Origin: Clostridiales bacterium UBA5888 | GTDB lineage: Bacteria; Bacillota; Clostridia; Oscillospirales; Oscillospiraceae | Direction: 5' to 3' | Length of the DNA stretch: 30,250 nucleotides | Assembly (NCBI GenBank): GCA_002431965.1 | Contig: DJEW01000034.1 | Span: forward strand, 63,131 to 93,380 | Shown: one piece after another, positions 6,117-14,606 of the stretch | Layout of the letters: each line of letters begins with the position of its first letter | How positions within the stretch are numbered: position 1 is the stretch's first letter | Notes under the pieces: generated by a model | The model's database searches: none | What the model was told of the DNA's origin: nothing | The model's input: only the letters and a program-made list of their open reading frames with translations | Made by a program: the position numbers and the translations under genes

Positions 6117-7010
6117 ATGAGCAACAAGCAAAAGGCAATACTGCTTATGCTGCTGTCAACGCTCAGCTTCAGCGTAATGCAGCTTATTGTAAAGCTGTCG
6201 TCGGGGGATATACCGACGATGGAGCAGGTTTTTGCAAGAAACTTCGTCACGCTCATCTTCGGCTTTGTGATGGCGCGGCGCGTGAAAGCGCCGCTGTGCG
6301 GTCACAGCGGCAGCAGGCTGCTCCTGCTGGGGCGCGCGGTGTGCGGGTACATCGGCGTTGCGGGGTATTTTTATGCCACAACGAACATGAACGTTGCCGA
6401 CGCCAGTCTCCTGCACCGCAGCTCGCCGTTTTTTGTGATGCTCTTTTCGGCGATGTTTCTCAAAAACCGTCTGGGGTGGAAGCAGATCACGGCGCTGCTT
6501 CTTGCGTTTGGCGGCGCGGTGCTTGTCATAGATCCAAGCTTCCGCTCGGATCTTCTCCCTGCGGCGGCGGGGCTTGCGTCCGCGGCAGGTGCGGGCGCGG
6601 CGTATGTTATCATAAATGCGCTGCGCGGCAGAGAGAATAACGCCACGATCATTTTCGCGTTCTCGGCGGTGTCGTGCCTTTTGAGCGTTGTTTTCGGCTT
6701 TGGCAGCTTCATTATGCCAAGCGGAAGCGACTGGCTTATGCTGGCGGGGATCGGCGTTTTTGCCGGAGCCGGTCAGGTGCTCCTGACGTCGGCATACAAA
6801 ATGACAGAGCCGGGAGAGGTCAGCATAATCAACTACACGGGGATACTTTTTTCCGCTCTTTTCGGCACGGCATTCCTCAATGAAACGCTCGGCGTGAGAA
6901 GCATATGCGGCATGGCGCTCATCTTTTCCGCGGCGCTGGTGGTCTATTTTGCTAAGGAAAGCAGGAATAAGCCTGCGAATAACAATACGGTTTCCGGAGG
7001 AGAAAAATGA
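6117..7010 (+). CDS. EamA/DMT-family permease
   Basis: Integral membrane transporter of 297 residues with the ten-helix EamA layout. The first helix reads LLMLLSTLSFSVMQLIVKLS, and the conserved first-repeat end is DASLLHRSSPFFVMLFSAMFLKNRLG. The second repeat ends with GEVSIINYTGILFSALFGTAFLNETLG. It begins 10 bases after the UroD-like gene without a strong ribosome site, so translation is probably coupled. Its stop overlaps the start of the next gene by four bases (ATGA). Co-transcription with a cysteine desulfidase suggests it moves an amino acid or thiol, or exports a product of the pathway, but the sequence does not fix the substrate. Confidence 0.9.
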   Translation: MSNKQKAILLMLLSTLSFSVMQLIVKLSSGDIPTMEQVFARNFVTLIFGFVMARRVKAPLCGHSGSRLLLLGRAVCGYIGVAGYFYATTNMNVADASLLHRSSPFFVMLFSAMFLKNRLGWKQITALLLAFGGAVLVIDPSFRSDLLPAAAGLASAAGAGAAYVIINALRGRENNATIIFAFSAVSCLLSVVFGFGSFIMPSGSDWLMLAGIGVFAGAGQVLLTSAYKMTEPGEVSIINYTGILFSALFGTAFLNETLGVRSICGMALIFSAALVVYFAKESRNKPANNNTVSGGEK

Positions 7011-8284
7011 AAAGAACAGACAGAGAATATCAGGATTGCGTAAAAATACTGCATGAAGAGCTGCTCCCGGCGATGGGCTGCACCGAGCCTATTGCGGTTG
7101 CATACTGCGCATGCGTTGCCAGGGATCATCTCCGCGGCAGCGTTGAGCGCGTGAAGGTGGAGGCGAGCGGCAACATCATCAAGAACGTCAAGAGCGTTGT
7201 CGTCCCCAACACGGACGGGCTCCGCGGCATACCTGCCGCAGCGGCGGCCGGCATAGTCGCAGGCGATGCCAAGCGCGTGCTCGAGGTCATCGCGGACGTT
7301 ACGGAGGCGCAGAAAGAGGAAATACGCAAATTCCTTGATAAGACTCCCATTGAAGTCGATATTGCGGACAGCAACCTTGTCTTTGACATCGTGGTCACCC
7401 TCTACTCCGGCGAGCACTATTCAAAGGTGCGCATCGCCAATTATCACACGAATATCGTCCTCATTGAAAGCGACGGCGAAATACTCGAAAAGCAGCCCGT
7501 CAAAGACAGCAGCGAGGAGGGGCTGACCGACAGAAGCTTCCTCACGGTTGAAAAGATACTCGACTTTGCCAACACCGTGGATCTTGCCGACGTGCATGAC
7601 GTTATCAAGCGCCAGATAGATTACAACATGGCAATATCCGCAGAGGGTCTGCGCGGAAACTATGGCGCAAACATAGGCTCTGTTCTTCTCAAGTGCGAAG
7701 GCGATGACGTCCGCACGAGGGCAAAGGCCAGCGCGGCGGCCGGCTCCGACGCGAGAATGAGCGGCTGCGAGCTGCCCGTTGTCATAAATTCCGGCAGCGG
7801 CAATCAGGGCATCACGGCGTCCGTGCCGGTGGTCATATATGCGCAGGATATGGGCGTTGGCGAGGAAAAAATGTACCGCGCGCTTGTGCTGTCCAATATG
7901 CTCGGCATCCATCAGAAAACCAGCATAGGTCGTCTCTCGGCGTACTGCGGCGCGATAAGCGCGGGCGCTGCGGCAGGCGCAGCTATCGCTTATCTCAAGG
8001 ACGGCAGCCTCAATGCGATCAGCCATACTCTGGTGAACGCGCTGGCGATAGTCTCCGGCGTCATCTGCGACGGTGCGAAGGCATCCTGCGCCGGCAAGAT
8101 CGCGACGGCGGTCGAGGCGGGAATACTCGGCTACGAAATGTACACGCAGGGGCAGCAGATACGCGGCGGAGACGGCATCGTGAAAAAAGGCGTAGAGGAA
8201 ATGATAAAGAGCGTCGGCTGCCTCGGACGCGACGGTATGCGCGAGACCGACAAGGAGATACTGCGCATCATGCTTACAAAATAA
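7007..8284 (+). CDS. cyuA: UPF0597/CyuA-family iron-sulfur L-cysteine desulfidase (serine dehydratase alpha-like)
   Basis: Soluble enzyme of 425 residues of the UPF0597 family, which includes E. coli CyuA (YhaM) and archaeal cysteine desulfidase; members convert L-cysteine to pyruvate, ammonia and sulfide with an oxygen-sensitive iron-sulfur cluster. Family marks are GCTEPIA at 24-30, VPNTDGLRGI at 67-75, SGSGNQGI at 262-269, YCGAISAG at 313-320 and ICDGAKASC at 353-361. Candidate cluster ligands are Cys25, Cys314 and Cys354, with Cys361 close by. Serine or another beta-substituted amino acid is an alternative substrate. GGAGG lies before the ATG, which overlaps the transporter stop. The symbol reflects family membership only. 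Confidence 0.88.
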   Translation: MKRTDREYQDCVKILHEELLPAMGCTEPIAVAYCACVARDHLRGSVERVKVEASGNIIKNVKSVVVPNTDGLRGIPAAAAAGIVAGDAKRVLEVIADVTEAQKEEIRKFLDKTPIEVDIADSNLVFDIVVTLYSGEHYSKVRIANYHTNIVLIESDGEILEKQPVKDSSEEGLTDRSFLTVEKILDFANTVDLADVHDVIKRQIDYNMAISAEGLRGNYGANIGSVLLKCEGDDVRTRAKASAAAGSDARMSGCELPVVINSGSGNQGITASVPVVIYAQDMGVGEEKMYRALVLSNMLGIHQKTSIGRLSAYCGAISAGAAAGAAIAYLKDGSLNAISHTLVNALAIVSGVICDGAKASCAGKIATAVEAGILGYEMYTQGQQIRGGDGIVKKGVEEMIKSVGCLGRDGMRETDKEILRIMLTK

Positions 8285-8561
8285 AGAAAACTCCGGTTTG
8301 ATATGCGCCGTACCGGTACAACAACCCCGGTTTGACTGGCGCTGCACATAGACCGCAGTTTTCGTCAAATACTCAGTGTGCGCGGCTTTCAGTAGGAGAG
8401 CGGAGAGCCGCGCAGAATGCGGAAAGGAGCGAGCGGAAGAAAAACTGCACTGTTGTCCCCGGCGTCTATCGTTTATACCATTGAAGATCGCCGCAGATAT
8501 GCGGCAAAAGCAAACCTGAGGACCGCATAAGCGGTCTAAAAGAAAAAGGAGACAAAAGGTT
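8285..8561 (+). other. Structured leader before the YfcC-family gene
   Basis: This 277-base gap has no gene but much structure. CCGGTTTGA occurs twice (8293-8301 and 8327-8335), each followed three bases later by GCGC, with the palindrome TACCGGTA (8311-8318) between them. GCAGTTTT (8355-8362) pairs with AAAACTGC (8441-8448), enclosing an 8-bp GC stem (8380-8387 with 8406-8413). Two small hairpins follow: GCCGCA/TGCGGC near 8491-8506, and GACCGC/GCGGTC near 8521-8536 just before the ribosome site. No clean promoter or U-run terminator is obvious. It does not match a riboswitch class I know. Confidence 0.5.
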
Positions 8562-9977
8562 ATGGATCTTAAAAAGGGCCAGGAGATAGAAGCAAAGGCC
8601 GAAGCCAAAGAATTTCCAAGCGGTCTTGTTATCATTTGCATTCTCATCCTTGTGGCAGCGCTGCTGACTTATATTATACCCGGCGGCGAATACGTGCGCG
8701 AAAAGATCGACGGCAGAGAGGTCGTCGATCCCAACAGCTTCACCTACATAAATAGCACCCCGGCAACGCTGATGGATATTTTCACGGCGATACCCAAGGG
8801 CTTTTCCGCAACGAGCTGGATATGCTTCCTCATCCTCATTGTCGGCGGCGCGTTCAGCGTTATCAGCGAGACCGGCGCGATTCAGGGCGCGCTCAACTCT
8901 CTGCTCAAAAAGAGCAAGGGTAAGGACGTCTACTTCATTCCTGTCATCGTGCTGCTGTTTTCCATCGTTCCCACGCTTATGGGCACGCTTGAGGCGTATC
9001 TTGCCTTCGTTCCGCTGGGCGTCATGCTGGCGCGCTCTATGGGGCTTGATGCACTGGTCGGCATAGCCATTACGGTTTGCGCCGGCGGTGCGGGTCTTGC
9101 CAGCGGCATAACCAACCCCTTCAACATCGGCGTTGCGCAGGGCCTGGTCGGGCTTCCGGTGTTCTCTGCAATCTGGCTGAGAATTCTTGCCTTCGTCGGC
9201 TTCAACTGCTCCGTTTCGTTCTGGACGGTCAAGTATGCGATCAGAGTGAAGAAGGATCCGCGCAACAGCTGGATCTACGACGTGGAGCAGAAGGCGGCTA
9301 AGGACGGCACCGTGGAAATGCCCGAGTTTACCGGACGTCATAAGCTTGTGCTTCTCACCGTTCTTGCCGGCATGAGCTTTATCATATACACCGCACTCTC
9401 CGGAGGAGATTTCAAAAACGGCATTCCTGCTGTGTTCCTCATGATGCTGGTCATTGTCGCGGTCATAATGGGCTATTCCCCCAATGAGACCTTCCGCCGC
9501 TTCTGCAAGGGCGCGCAGGGCGTTGTCGGCGGCGTGCTCGTTGTCGGCTTTGCAAAGGCCATTGCAATCGTTCTTGACAACTCCGGCATTATCGACACCA
9601 TCATCCATGCGTCTGTTCAGATGCTCAACGGCGTGTCCGGCGTCGTCACGGCGGAGATCATGTATCTCATCGGTCACATCGGCAACTTCTTCATCATCTC
9701 CGACGCCGGTCTTGCAACTGTTCTTATCCCCATCCTTTCCCCCATCGGCAGCATGGCGGGCATCACCCAGCAGACTGTGTGCGCAGCGGCGATTTTCGGC
9801 GGCGCGCTCGGCAACATGATCATGCCGACCTCGCCCCTTACCTCCGGCGCAATTGCCATGGCGGATATTGACTACCGCGTATACCTGAAGTTCACCATCA
9901 GAATATTCCTCACCAATACCGTCTGGGCGGCAATCCTTGTTGCGATCGCTGCAATAACACAGGTAGGTCCGTTCTGA
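8562..9977 (+). CDS. YfcC family (DcuC-like) carboxylate/amino-acid carrier
   Basis: Polytopic membrane protein of 471 residues in the YfcC/DcuC group (C4-dicarboxylate anaerobic carrier fold), a usual length. After a polar N-terminus the first helix is GLVIICILILVAALLTYIIP, followed by GGEY, typical of YfcC proteins. The centre carries PTLMGTLEAYLAFVPLGVML and the Gly-rich loop GGAGLASGITNPFNIGVAQ. A second matching segment near the C-terminus (IMPTSPLTSGAIAMADIDY) is the mirrored substrate loop. AAAAGGAG lies upstream of the ATG. It stands 277 bases after the desulfidase gene and may share its transcript through the structured leader. Substrate likely a small acid or amino acid; the family is poorly characterised. 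Confidence 0.9.
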   Translation: MDLKKGQEIEAKAEAKEFPSGLVIICILILVAALLTYIIPGGEYVREKIDGREVVDPNSFTYINSTPATLMDIFTAIPKGFSATSWICFLILIVGGAFSVISETGAIQGALNSLLKKSKGKDVYFIPVIVLLFSIVPTLMGTLEAYLAFVPLGVMLARSMGLDALVGIAITVCAGGAGLASGITNPFNIGVAQGLVGLPVFSAIWLRILAFVGFNCSVSFWTVKYAIRVKKDPRNSWIYDVEQKAAKDGTVEMPEFTGRHKLVLLTVLAGMSFIIYTALSGGDFKNGIPAVFLMMLVIVAVIMGYSPNETFRRFCKGAQGVVGGVLVVGFAKAIAIVLDNSGIIDTIIHASVQMLNGVSGVVTAEIMYLIGHIGNFFIISDAGLATVLIPILSPIGSMAGITQQTVCAAAIFGGALGNMIMPTSPLTSGAIAMADIDYRVYLKFTIRIFLTNTVWAAILVAIAAITQVGPF

Positions 9978-9998
9978 TAAGAAGATAGTATATAGTAT

Positions 9999-10035
9999 AA
10001 AACACTCCCGGGAGCTAATTCCCGAGAGTGTTTTT
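9999..10035. terminator. Bidirectional terminator between convergent operons
   Basis: AAAACACTC (9999-10007) pairs with GAGTGTTTT, extended inward by CGGGA/TCCCG, with A- and T-runs at the two sides. It serves the YfcC gene on the plus strand and the PHP gene on the minus strand. Confidence 0.85.
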
Positions 10036-10037
10036 CA

Positions 10038-10898
10038 TTATCGTGCAGCGCTCGCGCCGCATCTTTCGCGCAGGCGTTCGAGGAATTCATACGGCACGTC
10101 CAGCTCTCCGCTGATGCCGCGCCCGAGGGCTATGTGCGGCTTGTTTTCGCCGTGAAAGTCGCTCCCGCCGGTCTTGACGAGGTGATATTCATCCGCCAGA
10201 GCCTCAAGATAGGCGACCTTGTCCGCGCCGTAGCCGGAGTAGCGGCACTCGATGCCGCCCAAGCCGTAGTCCATGCAGTGCTCTATTATCTCCCGCAGCC
10301 CCGCGTCGTCGCGCTTATACTGGAACGGGTGCGCCAGCACGGGCACGCCGCCGGCTTCGGCGATGATCTCCACTGAGCGCTCGATCGAGAGAAAGTTGCG
10401 CGGGAGGTAATACTTCCGCCCCTTTTCAACGTATTTGTCGAAAGCGTCCTGCACGTTATCCGCCATGCCCATCTCAACAAGAACCTCGGCAAAGTGCGGG
10501 CGGCCGATCACGCCGCCGAAGCGCCGGTGCATCTCGTCGTAGCTCACGGGCAGCCCATCCGCTGCCATCAGCTCTGCCATTTTGCGGTTGCGCTCGTCCC
10601 TGTCATGAACGACCCAGTCCAGCACCGGGCGCAGCTTTTCCGACTGCGGGTCGATATAATAGCCGAGTATGTGGATGGGCCCGCCGTATTTCGTGCTTAT
10701 CTCTATCCCCGGCACGACTTCAATGCCGAGCTCGCGCCCGGCGGCCGCAGCCTCGGCGTAACCGGAGACGGTGTCATGGTCCGTCACGGCAATGGCGGCA
10801 AGCCCCATGTCATGTGCCAGCCCGGCAACGCCGCGCCCGCTGACCGTGCCGTCGGATGCGGTTGTATGTACATGCAGGTCTATCTTGCTCATGGTCAT
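10038..10898 (-). CDS. PHP-domain metal-dependent phosphoesterase (YciV/RNase AM-like)
   Basis: Cytoplasmic hydrolase of 286 residues with the polymerase-and-histidinol-phosphatase fold. Metal ligands are visible in order: DLHVHTTASDG (His9, His11, Asp16), VTDHDT near 40, GIEIST near 65, HILGYY, LAHPF, and GSDFHGENK near the C-terminus. The layout is that of the TrpH/YciV group, whose studied members cleave 3',5'-nucleotide bisphosphates or remove nucleotides from RNA 5' ends. The start lies 3 bases after the stop of the deaminase gene, with GGGAT upstream, so expression is coupled. It is the last gene of the murT operon. The exact substrate is inference. Confidence 0.9.
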   Translation of the reverse strand: MTMSKIDLHVHTTASDGTVSGRGVAGLAHDMGLAAIAVTDHDTVSGYAEAAAAGRELGIEVVPGIEISTKYGGPIHILGYYIDPQSEKLRPVLDWVVHDRDERNRKMAELMAADGLPVSYDEMHRRFGGVIGRPHFAEVLVEMGMADNVQDAFDKYVEKGRKYYLPRNFLSIERSVEIIAEAGGVPVLAHPFQYKRDDAGLREIIEHCMDYGLGGIECRYSGYGADKVAYLEALADEYHLVKTGGSDFHGENKPHIALGRGISGELDVPYEFLERLRERCGASAAR

Positions 10899-10901
10899 TA
10901 T

Positions 10902-12176
10902 TTATCCCTTTGCCACTATGCGCTTTTTTATGCCGGCGGCGCGCGCATATATGTCCGCCGCGTCCTCGTCAATGTGGAACTGACCGTTTTCGTAAAGTAT
11001 CTGCCCGTTGACGAGGGTCATGTATACGTTTTCCTTCGAGCCGGAGTAGACAAGATTGCAGGGTATGTCGTTCACGGGCTGCATATTCGGGCGCTCAAGA
11101 TCGATCACGACAAGATCCGCGCGTTTGCCCATGGCAAGATCGTCGCACTCTGTCAGCCCCATTGCGCGCGCCCCGCCGACGCACGCCATCTCCAGCGTCC
11201 GCCGCGCGCTGCCCGCTGAAGCGTCGCCGAGCTTCAGCTTTTGCAGCACGCTTACAAGATACATCTCCCTGAACATATCCAGCGCGTTGTTGCTGCCCGC
11301 GCCGTCGGTGCCGATGGCGAGAGGCACGCCCGCCGCGGCGAGTGCGTCAACGGGCGCGATGCCGCTGGCAAGCTTTGCGTTCGACCCCGGACAGGTCACC
11401 GCCCACAGCTTTTTCTCCGCCATCAGCGCAATGTCCTCCTCATCCATCCAGACGCAGTGGAAGCCGCCGCCGCCGTAGCGGAAGAAGCCAAGCCTGTCCA
11501 GCAGCTGCACGGGAGAGCAGCCGTAGCGCTCGCGGCAGCCCTCAACCTCAACGAACGTCTCGGCAAGATGCGTGAAGCATGGGGCTTTGTATTTCTCCGC
11601 AAGCGACACCATGTATTCCATGCGCTCCATGGGCGTTGTGTACTCGGCGTGTATGCCGAGCATATAGGACACAAGACCGCTGTAATTATTGAATTTAATA
11701 TACTCGCGCTCGATGTTTTCAGGGTCTGCGTCAAAGCGGTTGAGCGCCGAGCATATAACAGTGCGGAAGCCGGCGTCCGTGCACGCCCTGGCGTAGTAAT
11801 CGTTTTTGATGTACATATCAAAGCATGCCGTTATACCGGAGGAGAGGTATTCAAGTATGCCAAGCTTTGTCAGCGTATAGACGTCCTCGCCCGTGAGCTG
11901 CCCTTCGCGCGGCCATATCTGCTCGCTGAGCCATTTGTCAAGCGGCATATCGTCCGCAAGGGAGCGGAAGAACACCATCGCGGTGTGCGTGTGCGCGTTT
12001 TTGAACCCCGGCATGATGAGCTTGCCGGAAAGATCGATCTCGCGCGTGAATTCGGGAAGCACATCGGGCTTTGCGCCCACGTAGGCGATGCGCCCGCTAT
12101 CGACCCACACCTCGCCCTCGCCGAGCGCCGGTCCGCCGGCAAACGACAGCGTGCGGGCATTATAAAATCTGATCAT
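10902..12176 (-). CDS. mtaD: Amidohydrolase, 5-methylthioadenosine/S-adenosylhomocysteine deaminase-like
   Basis: Zinc- or iron-dependent deaminase of 424 residues in the TrzA/AtzA/MtaD group of amidohydrolases. Motifs in order: IMPGFKNAHTHTAM (metal His62 and His64), GIHAEYTTP, FTHLAET (metal His and catalytic Glu), FHCVWMDEED, and IGTDGAGSNNALDMF (metal Asp). These fit MTA/SAH deaminase, but guanine or other nucleobase deaminases share them. The start is ATG 12176, which begins at MIRFYNAR, 10 bases after the gatD stop; a longer frame reaching 12506 would overlap gatD and encode low-complexity residues. The ribosome site is weak. Placement after murT-gatD suggests co-transcription, not a shared pathway. 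Confidence 0.87.
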   Translation of the reverse strand: MIRFYNARTLSFAGGPALGEGEVWVDSGRIAYVGAKPDVLPEFTREIDLSGKLIMPGFKNAHTHTAMVFFRSLADDMPLDKWLSEQIWPREGQLTGEDVYTLTKLGILEYLSSGITACFDMYIKNDYYARACTDAGFRTVICSALNRFDADPENIEREYIKFNNYSGLVSYMLGIHAEYTTPMERMEYMVSLAEKYKAPCFTHLAETFVEVEGCRERYGCSPVQLLDRLGFFRYGGGGFHCVWMDEEDIALMAEKKLWAVTCPGSNAKLASGIAPVDALAAAGVPLAIGTDGAGSNNALDMFREMYLVSVLQKLKLGDASAGSARRTLEMACVGGARAMGLTECDDLAMGKRADLVVIDLERPNMQPVNDIPCNLVYSGSKENVYMTLVNGQILYENGQFHIDEDAADIYARAAGIKKRIVAKG

Positions 12177-12186
12177 ATATCTTTTT

Positions 12187-12924
12187 CTATTCCTTTCCGC
12201 CAAGCTTTGCGCACATCTCATCGTGCGCGGCGAGCTCTGCGCGGTCGTCGAGGGTATCGAGCGTGACCGCGCCGTATCTGCGCTCCAGCGCGGTTTGCAG
12301 CAGCATGTCGCAGAACGCCGGGTTTTTCGGCAGCATGGGACCGTGACTGTAGCAGCCGAAGAGATTTTTGTGGTGCACGCCCTCCGTGCCGTCCTCGCCG
12401 TTGTTGCCGAAGCCTGCAAGCACCTGCCCCAACGGCTTTTCGCCTGCGCCGAGGAAGGTTTTTCCGCTGTGATTTTCAAACCCGACCACAACGCTGCCGC
12501 CGGCATCGGCGGCGCAGCGGAACTTGTAGTTGCCTATCATGCGCTGCTTTGACCCGACGGTGTACAGGTCTGCCGCGCCGATAAAGTCGCAGCGCTTGCC
12601 GTCATAGGTCTCATAATAGCTGCCCATCATCTGGAATCCGCCGCATATTGTCAGAAACACCACGCCGTCGTCTATCGCGGCGATTATCTCCTTGTCCTTG
12701 CCGCGGTGCAGATCGTCGAGCAGCACCTCCTGCTCAAAATCCTGCCCGCCGCCGATAAATACTATATCAAAACCCGCGAGATCTGCGCGCTCGCCAATGG
12801 GCAGCTTTGTCACGTTCGCCTCTATCCCGCGCCAGCTCAGGCGCTTTTTCATGCAGATGATGTTTCCGCCGTCACCGTAGAGATTGAGGACGTCCGGGTA
12901 CATGTGGCATATTTTCAATTCCAT
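12187..12924 (-). CDS. gatD: Lipid II isoglutaminyl synthase, glutaminase subunit GatD
   Basis: Class I glutamine amidotransferase of the CobQ/CobB type, 245 residues, supplying ammonia to MurT for amidation of D-Glu in lipid II. Catalytic Cys94 lies in LTICGGFQMMG, Arg128 in SKQRMIG, and the catalytic His194 in CYSHGPMLPKNP. S. aureus GatD uses Cys94, Arg128 and His189, a close match. I choose ATG 12924 because AGGAG is 9 bases upstream; the GTG at 12930 would be only 3 bases from it. The ribosome site overlaps the murT stop, indicating coupled translation of the two subunits. Confidence 0.95.
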   Translation of the reverse strand: MELKICHMYPDVLNLYGDGGNIICMKKRLSWRGIEANVTKLPIGERADLAGFDIVFIGGGQDFEQEVLLDDLHRGKDKEIIAAIDDGVVFLTICGGFQMMGSYYETYDGKRCDFIGAADLYTVGSKQRMIGNYKFRCAADAGGSVVVGFENHSGKTFLGAGEKPLGQVLAGFGNNGEDGTEGVHHKNLFGCYSHGPMLPKNPAFCDMLLQTALERRYGAVTLDTLDDRAELAAHDEMCAKLGGKE

Positions 12925-12937
12925 TTTCACGCGCTCC

Positions 12938-14308
12938 TCATTCCCAGAATTCGCTGCCGCCGCACCGGCGTATCACAGCCTCCCGCAGCTCCAGCATGGC
13001 GGTGTATGTCGGCATGATATATACCGGCTCGTCCTGCCCGGCGATCCATTCCACTAGCCTGCCGTAGTCGCGCTCGGTCTCTATCACGGCGTCGTCGATG
13101 CCCGCGTACTTCAGCCGTATGCGCATATCGGCCGCGCGGTCGCCGGAGACGATGACGCGCTGCAGCTTCCCGGCGAGAGCGGGCAGCGCTTCAAAGTTCG
13201 CATCCCATATCCACGATATGTCCGTTCCGTCCGCGCCGCGGTCGTTCAGACACACCACAAGCACAAATTTCTCCTTTATATTTTGCAGAAAGTCAATGAC
13301 CTGGTTGCACCCCGCCGGGTTTTTCACCAGCATTATCTTTGTCCCGCCGCCGAGGGCAAACTGCTCCATCCGCCCGAAGCCGCACTTGAACGCCGACAGC
13401 GCGTTCACCGCCGCATCTGCGCTGAGACCCATCTCAACGATCGCGGCGGCAGCCCCTGCGGCGTTATAGATGTTGTACATCGCGGGCAGATTGATGTTCA
13501 CGATGCGCCGCTCGCCGCGAAAACTCATGACAACGGTGCTGCCGTCCGCTCCCTGCTCGACAATGTCCGTCACGGCAAAGTCAGCCGCGTGGCGGCGGTA
13601 GCCGCACTGGGGGCAGCGGAAGCCGCCGAGGTGCCCGTAGGTGACGTAGTCGTACTCGTACTCTGCCTTGCAGCGTATGCAGTGGCTCGCATCCGACAGC
13701 TCCGGCATCCTGTGAGAGGGAGCGGCGCCGCCGTCGATGCCGAAGTACACCGCGCGGTTGGGCAGCTCAGGAGCAAGGGATGAGGTCAGCGAGCAGTCGG
13801 CGTTCAGGCACAGCACGGCGTCGGGCGCTGCGCTGACAGCGCGGCGGATATTCTCCAGCGTGTGCGTGACCTCGCCGTAGCGGTCGAGCTGGTCGCGGAA
13901 GAGATTCGTCACAACGACGACCTTTGGCTGCAATTGCGGGAAAACGCGCACCGCCGCCGCCTCGTCGCACTCGATCACGGCGTATTCCTTCCGGCATTTG
14001 CCGGAAAGCGTGCTGTTCATCGCAAACTCAGTCGTGATGCCGCTGATGAGGTTTGCGCCGGAGCGGTTGGCAAAATAGCTCATATGCTCCCCGGCAAACG
14101 CCGCTTCGATCATGCGCGCGCTTGTCGTTTTGCCGTTTGTGCCCGTTATCGCGACGATCTTTACGTTCTTTGCCAGCACGCGCAGCAGCTCCGGGCATAT
14201 TTTCAGCGCTACTCGCCCGGGCATCGCCGTGCCGCCGCGGTGCAGCACCCGCGACGCCAGCCGCAGCGCCCTGCACACAAGCATTGCGAAAAACACTTTT
14301 ATTTTCAT
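12938..14308 (-). CDS. murT: Lipid II isoglutaminyl synthase, Mur-ligase subunit MurT
   Basis: ATP-dependent Mur-ligase-like subunit of 456 residues which, with GatD, amidates the alpha-carboxyl of D-glutamate in the stem peptide on the inner face of the membrane. The ATP loop is ITGTNGKTTSA at 54-64. The MurT-specific zinc ribbon is clear: Cys210-X2-Cys213 and Cys232-X2-Cys235. The C-terminal DUF1727 region carries PAGCNQVIDFLQ and LVVCLNDRGADGTD. GGAG lies 8 bases upstream of the ATG, after a good promoter. Amidation is essential for peptide cross-linking in several Gram-positive species. It is the first gene of a four-gene operon. Confidence 0.96.
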   Translation of the reverse strand: MKIKVFFAMLVCRALRLASRVLHRGGTAMPGRVALKICPELLRVLAKNVKIVAITGTNGKTTSARMIEAAFAGEHMSYFANRSGANLISGITTEFAMNSTLSGKCRKEYAVIECDEAAAVRVFPQLQPKVVVVTNLFRDQLDRYGEVTHTLENIRRAVSAAPDAVLCLNADCSLTSSLAPELPNRAVYFGIDGGAAPSHRMPELSDASHCIRCKAEYEYDYVTYGHLGGFRCPQCGYRRHAADFAVTDIVEQGADGSTVVMSFRGERRIVNINLPAMYNIYNAAGAAAAIVEMGLSADAAVNALSAFKCGFGRMEQFALGGGTKIMLVKNPAGCNQVIDFLQNIKEKFVLVVCLNDRGADGTDISWIWDANFEALPALAGKLQRVIVSGDRAADMRIRLKYAGIDDAVIETERDYGRLVEWIAGQDEPVYIMPTYTAMLELREAVIRRCGGSEFWE

Positions 14309-14337
14309 AGGCGATACTCCAAATTTAAAATCATATC

Positions 14338-14364
14338 ATTATATCATAAAAAAATAAAAATCAA
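14338..14364 (-). promoter_or_regulatory. Predicted promoter of the murT-gatD operon
   Basis: On the minus strand TTGATT (14359-14364) precedes a perfect TATAAT (14338-14343) with a 15-base spacer; TTTGAT shifted by one base gives 16. The start codon is 29 bases downstream. Confidence 0.65.
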
Positions 14365-14400
14365 AGGAAAAATTAAGGAGCGCTTGATATTCTGCCTTAA

Positions 14401-14437
14401 AAACAAAAGAGAGCGGTACACCGCTCCCTTTTGTTTA
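14401..14437. terminator. Bidirectional-looking terminator after the cca-GNAT operon
   Basis: Arms of AAACAAAAG plus GAGCGGT pair with their complement across a 2-base centre with one A-C mismatch. The minus-strand end is TTTTGTTTTT, so it should stop transcripts coming from the GNAT gene before the murT promoter. Confidence 0.75.
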
Positions 14438-14606
14438 TATGGTTGAGGACAAAATGAAAAAGATGAAAAACTTTTACTTGCGAGTCTTAATATACCCGAT
14501 ATATGTTTCAAATCAAATATAGATTTTGTTACAAGAATGTTAAATAGGCAAAAAGTTTACATAAGCATGCTCAAAAAGAGATTATGTTTAGCATATAGTG
14601 GTAGAA
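14438..14606. other. AT-rich spacer with no supported gene
   Basis: About 170 bases between the terminator and the GNAT stop. It is AT-rich and includes an ATG-started plus-strand frame of only 27 codons without a ribosome site. I see no convincing promoter, hairpin or RNA. Confidence 0.4.

Noticed and set aside
7421..8647. 408-codon minus-strand frame across cyuA and the following gap
   Set aside because: Shadow of cyuA; the sequence has no recognisable domain.
8466..9677. 403-codon minus-strand frame opposite the YfcC gene
   Set aside because: Its composition (many His, Asp, Asn, Arg) is that of a reversed membrane-protein gene.
12177..12506. 110-codon N-terminal extension of the deaminase
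   Set aside because: It overlaps gatD completely and encodes low-complexity Ser/Arg/Thr residues; the amidohydrolase begins normally at 12176.
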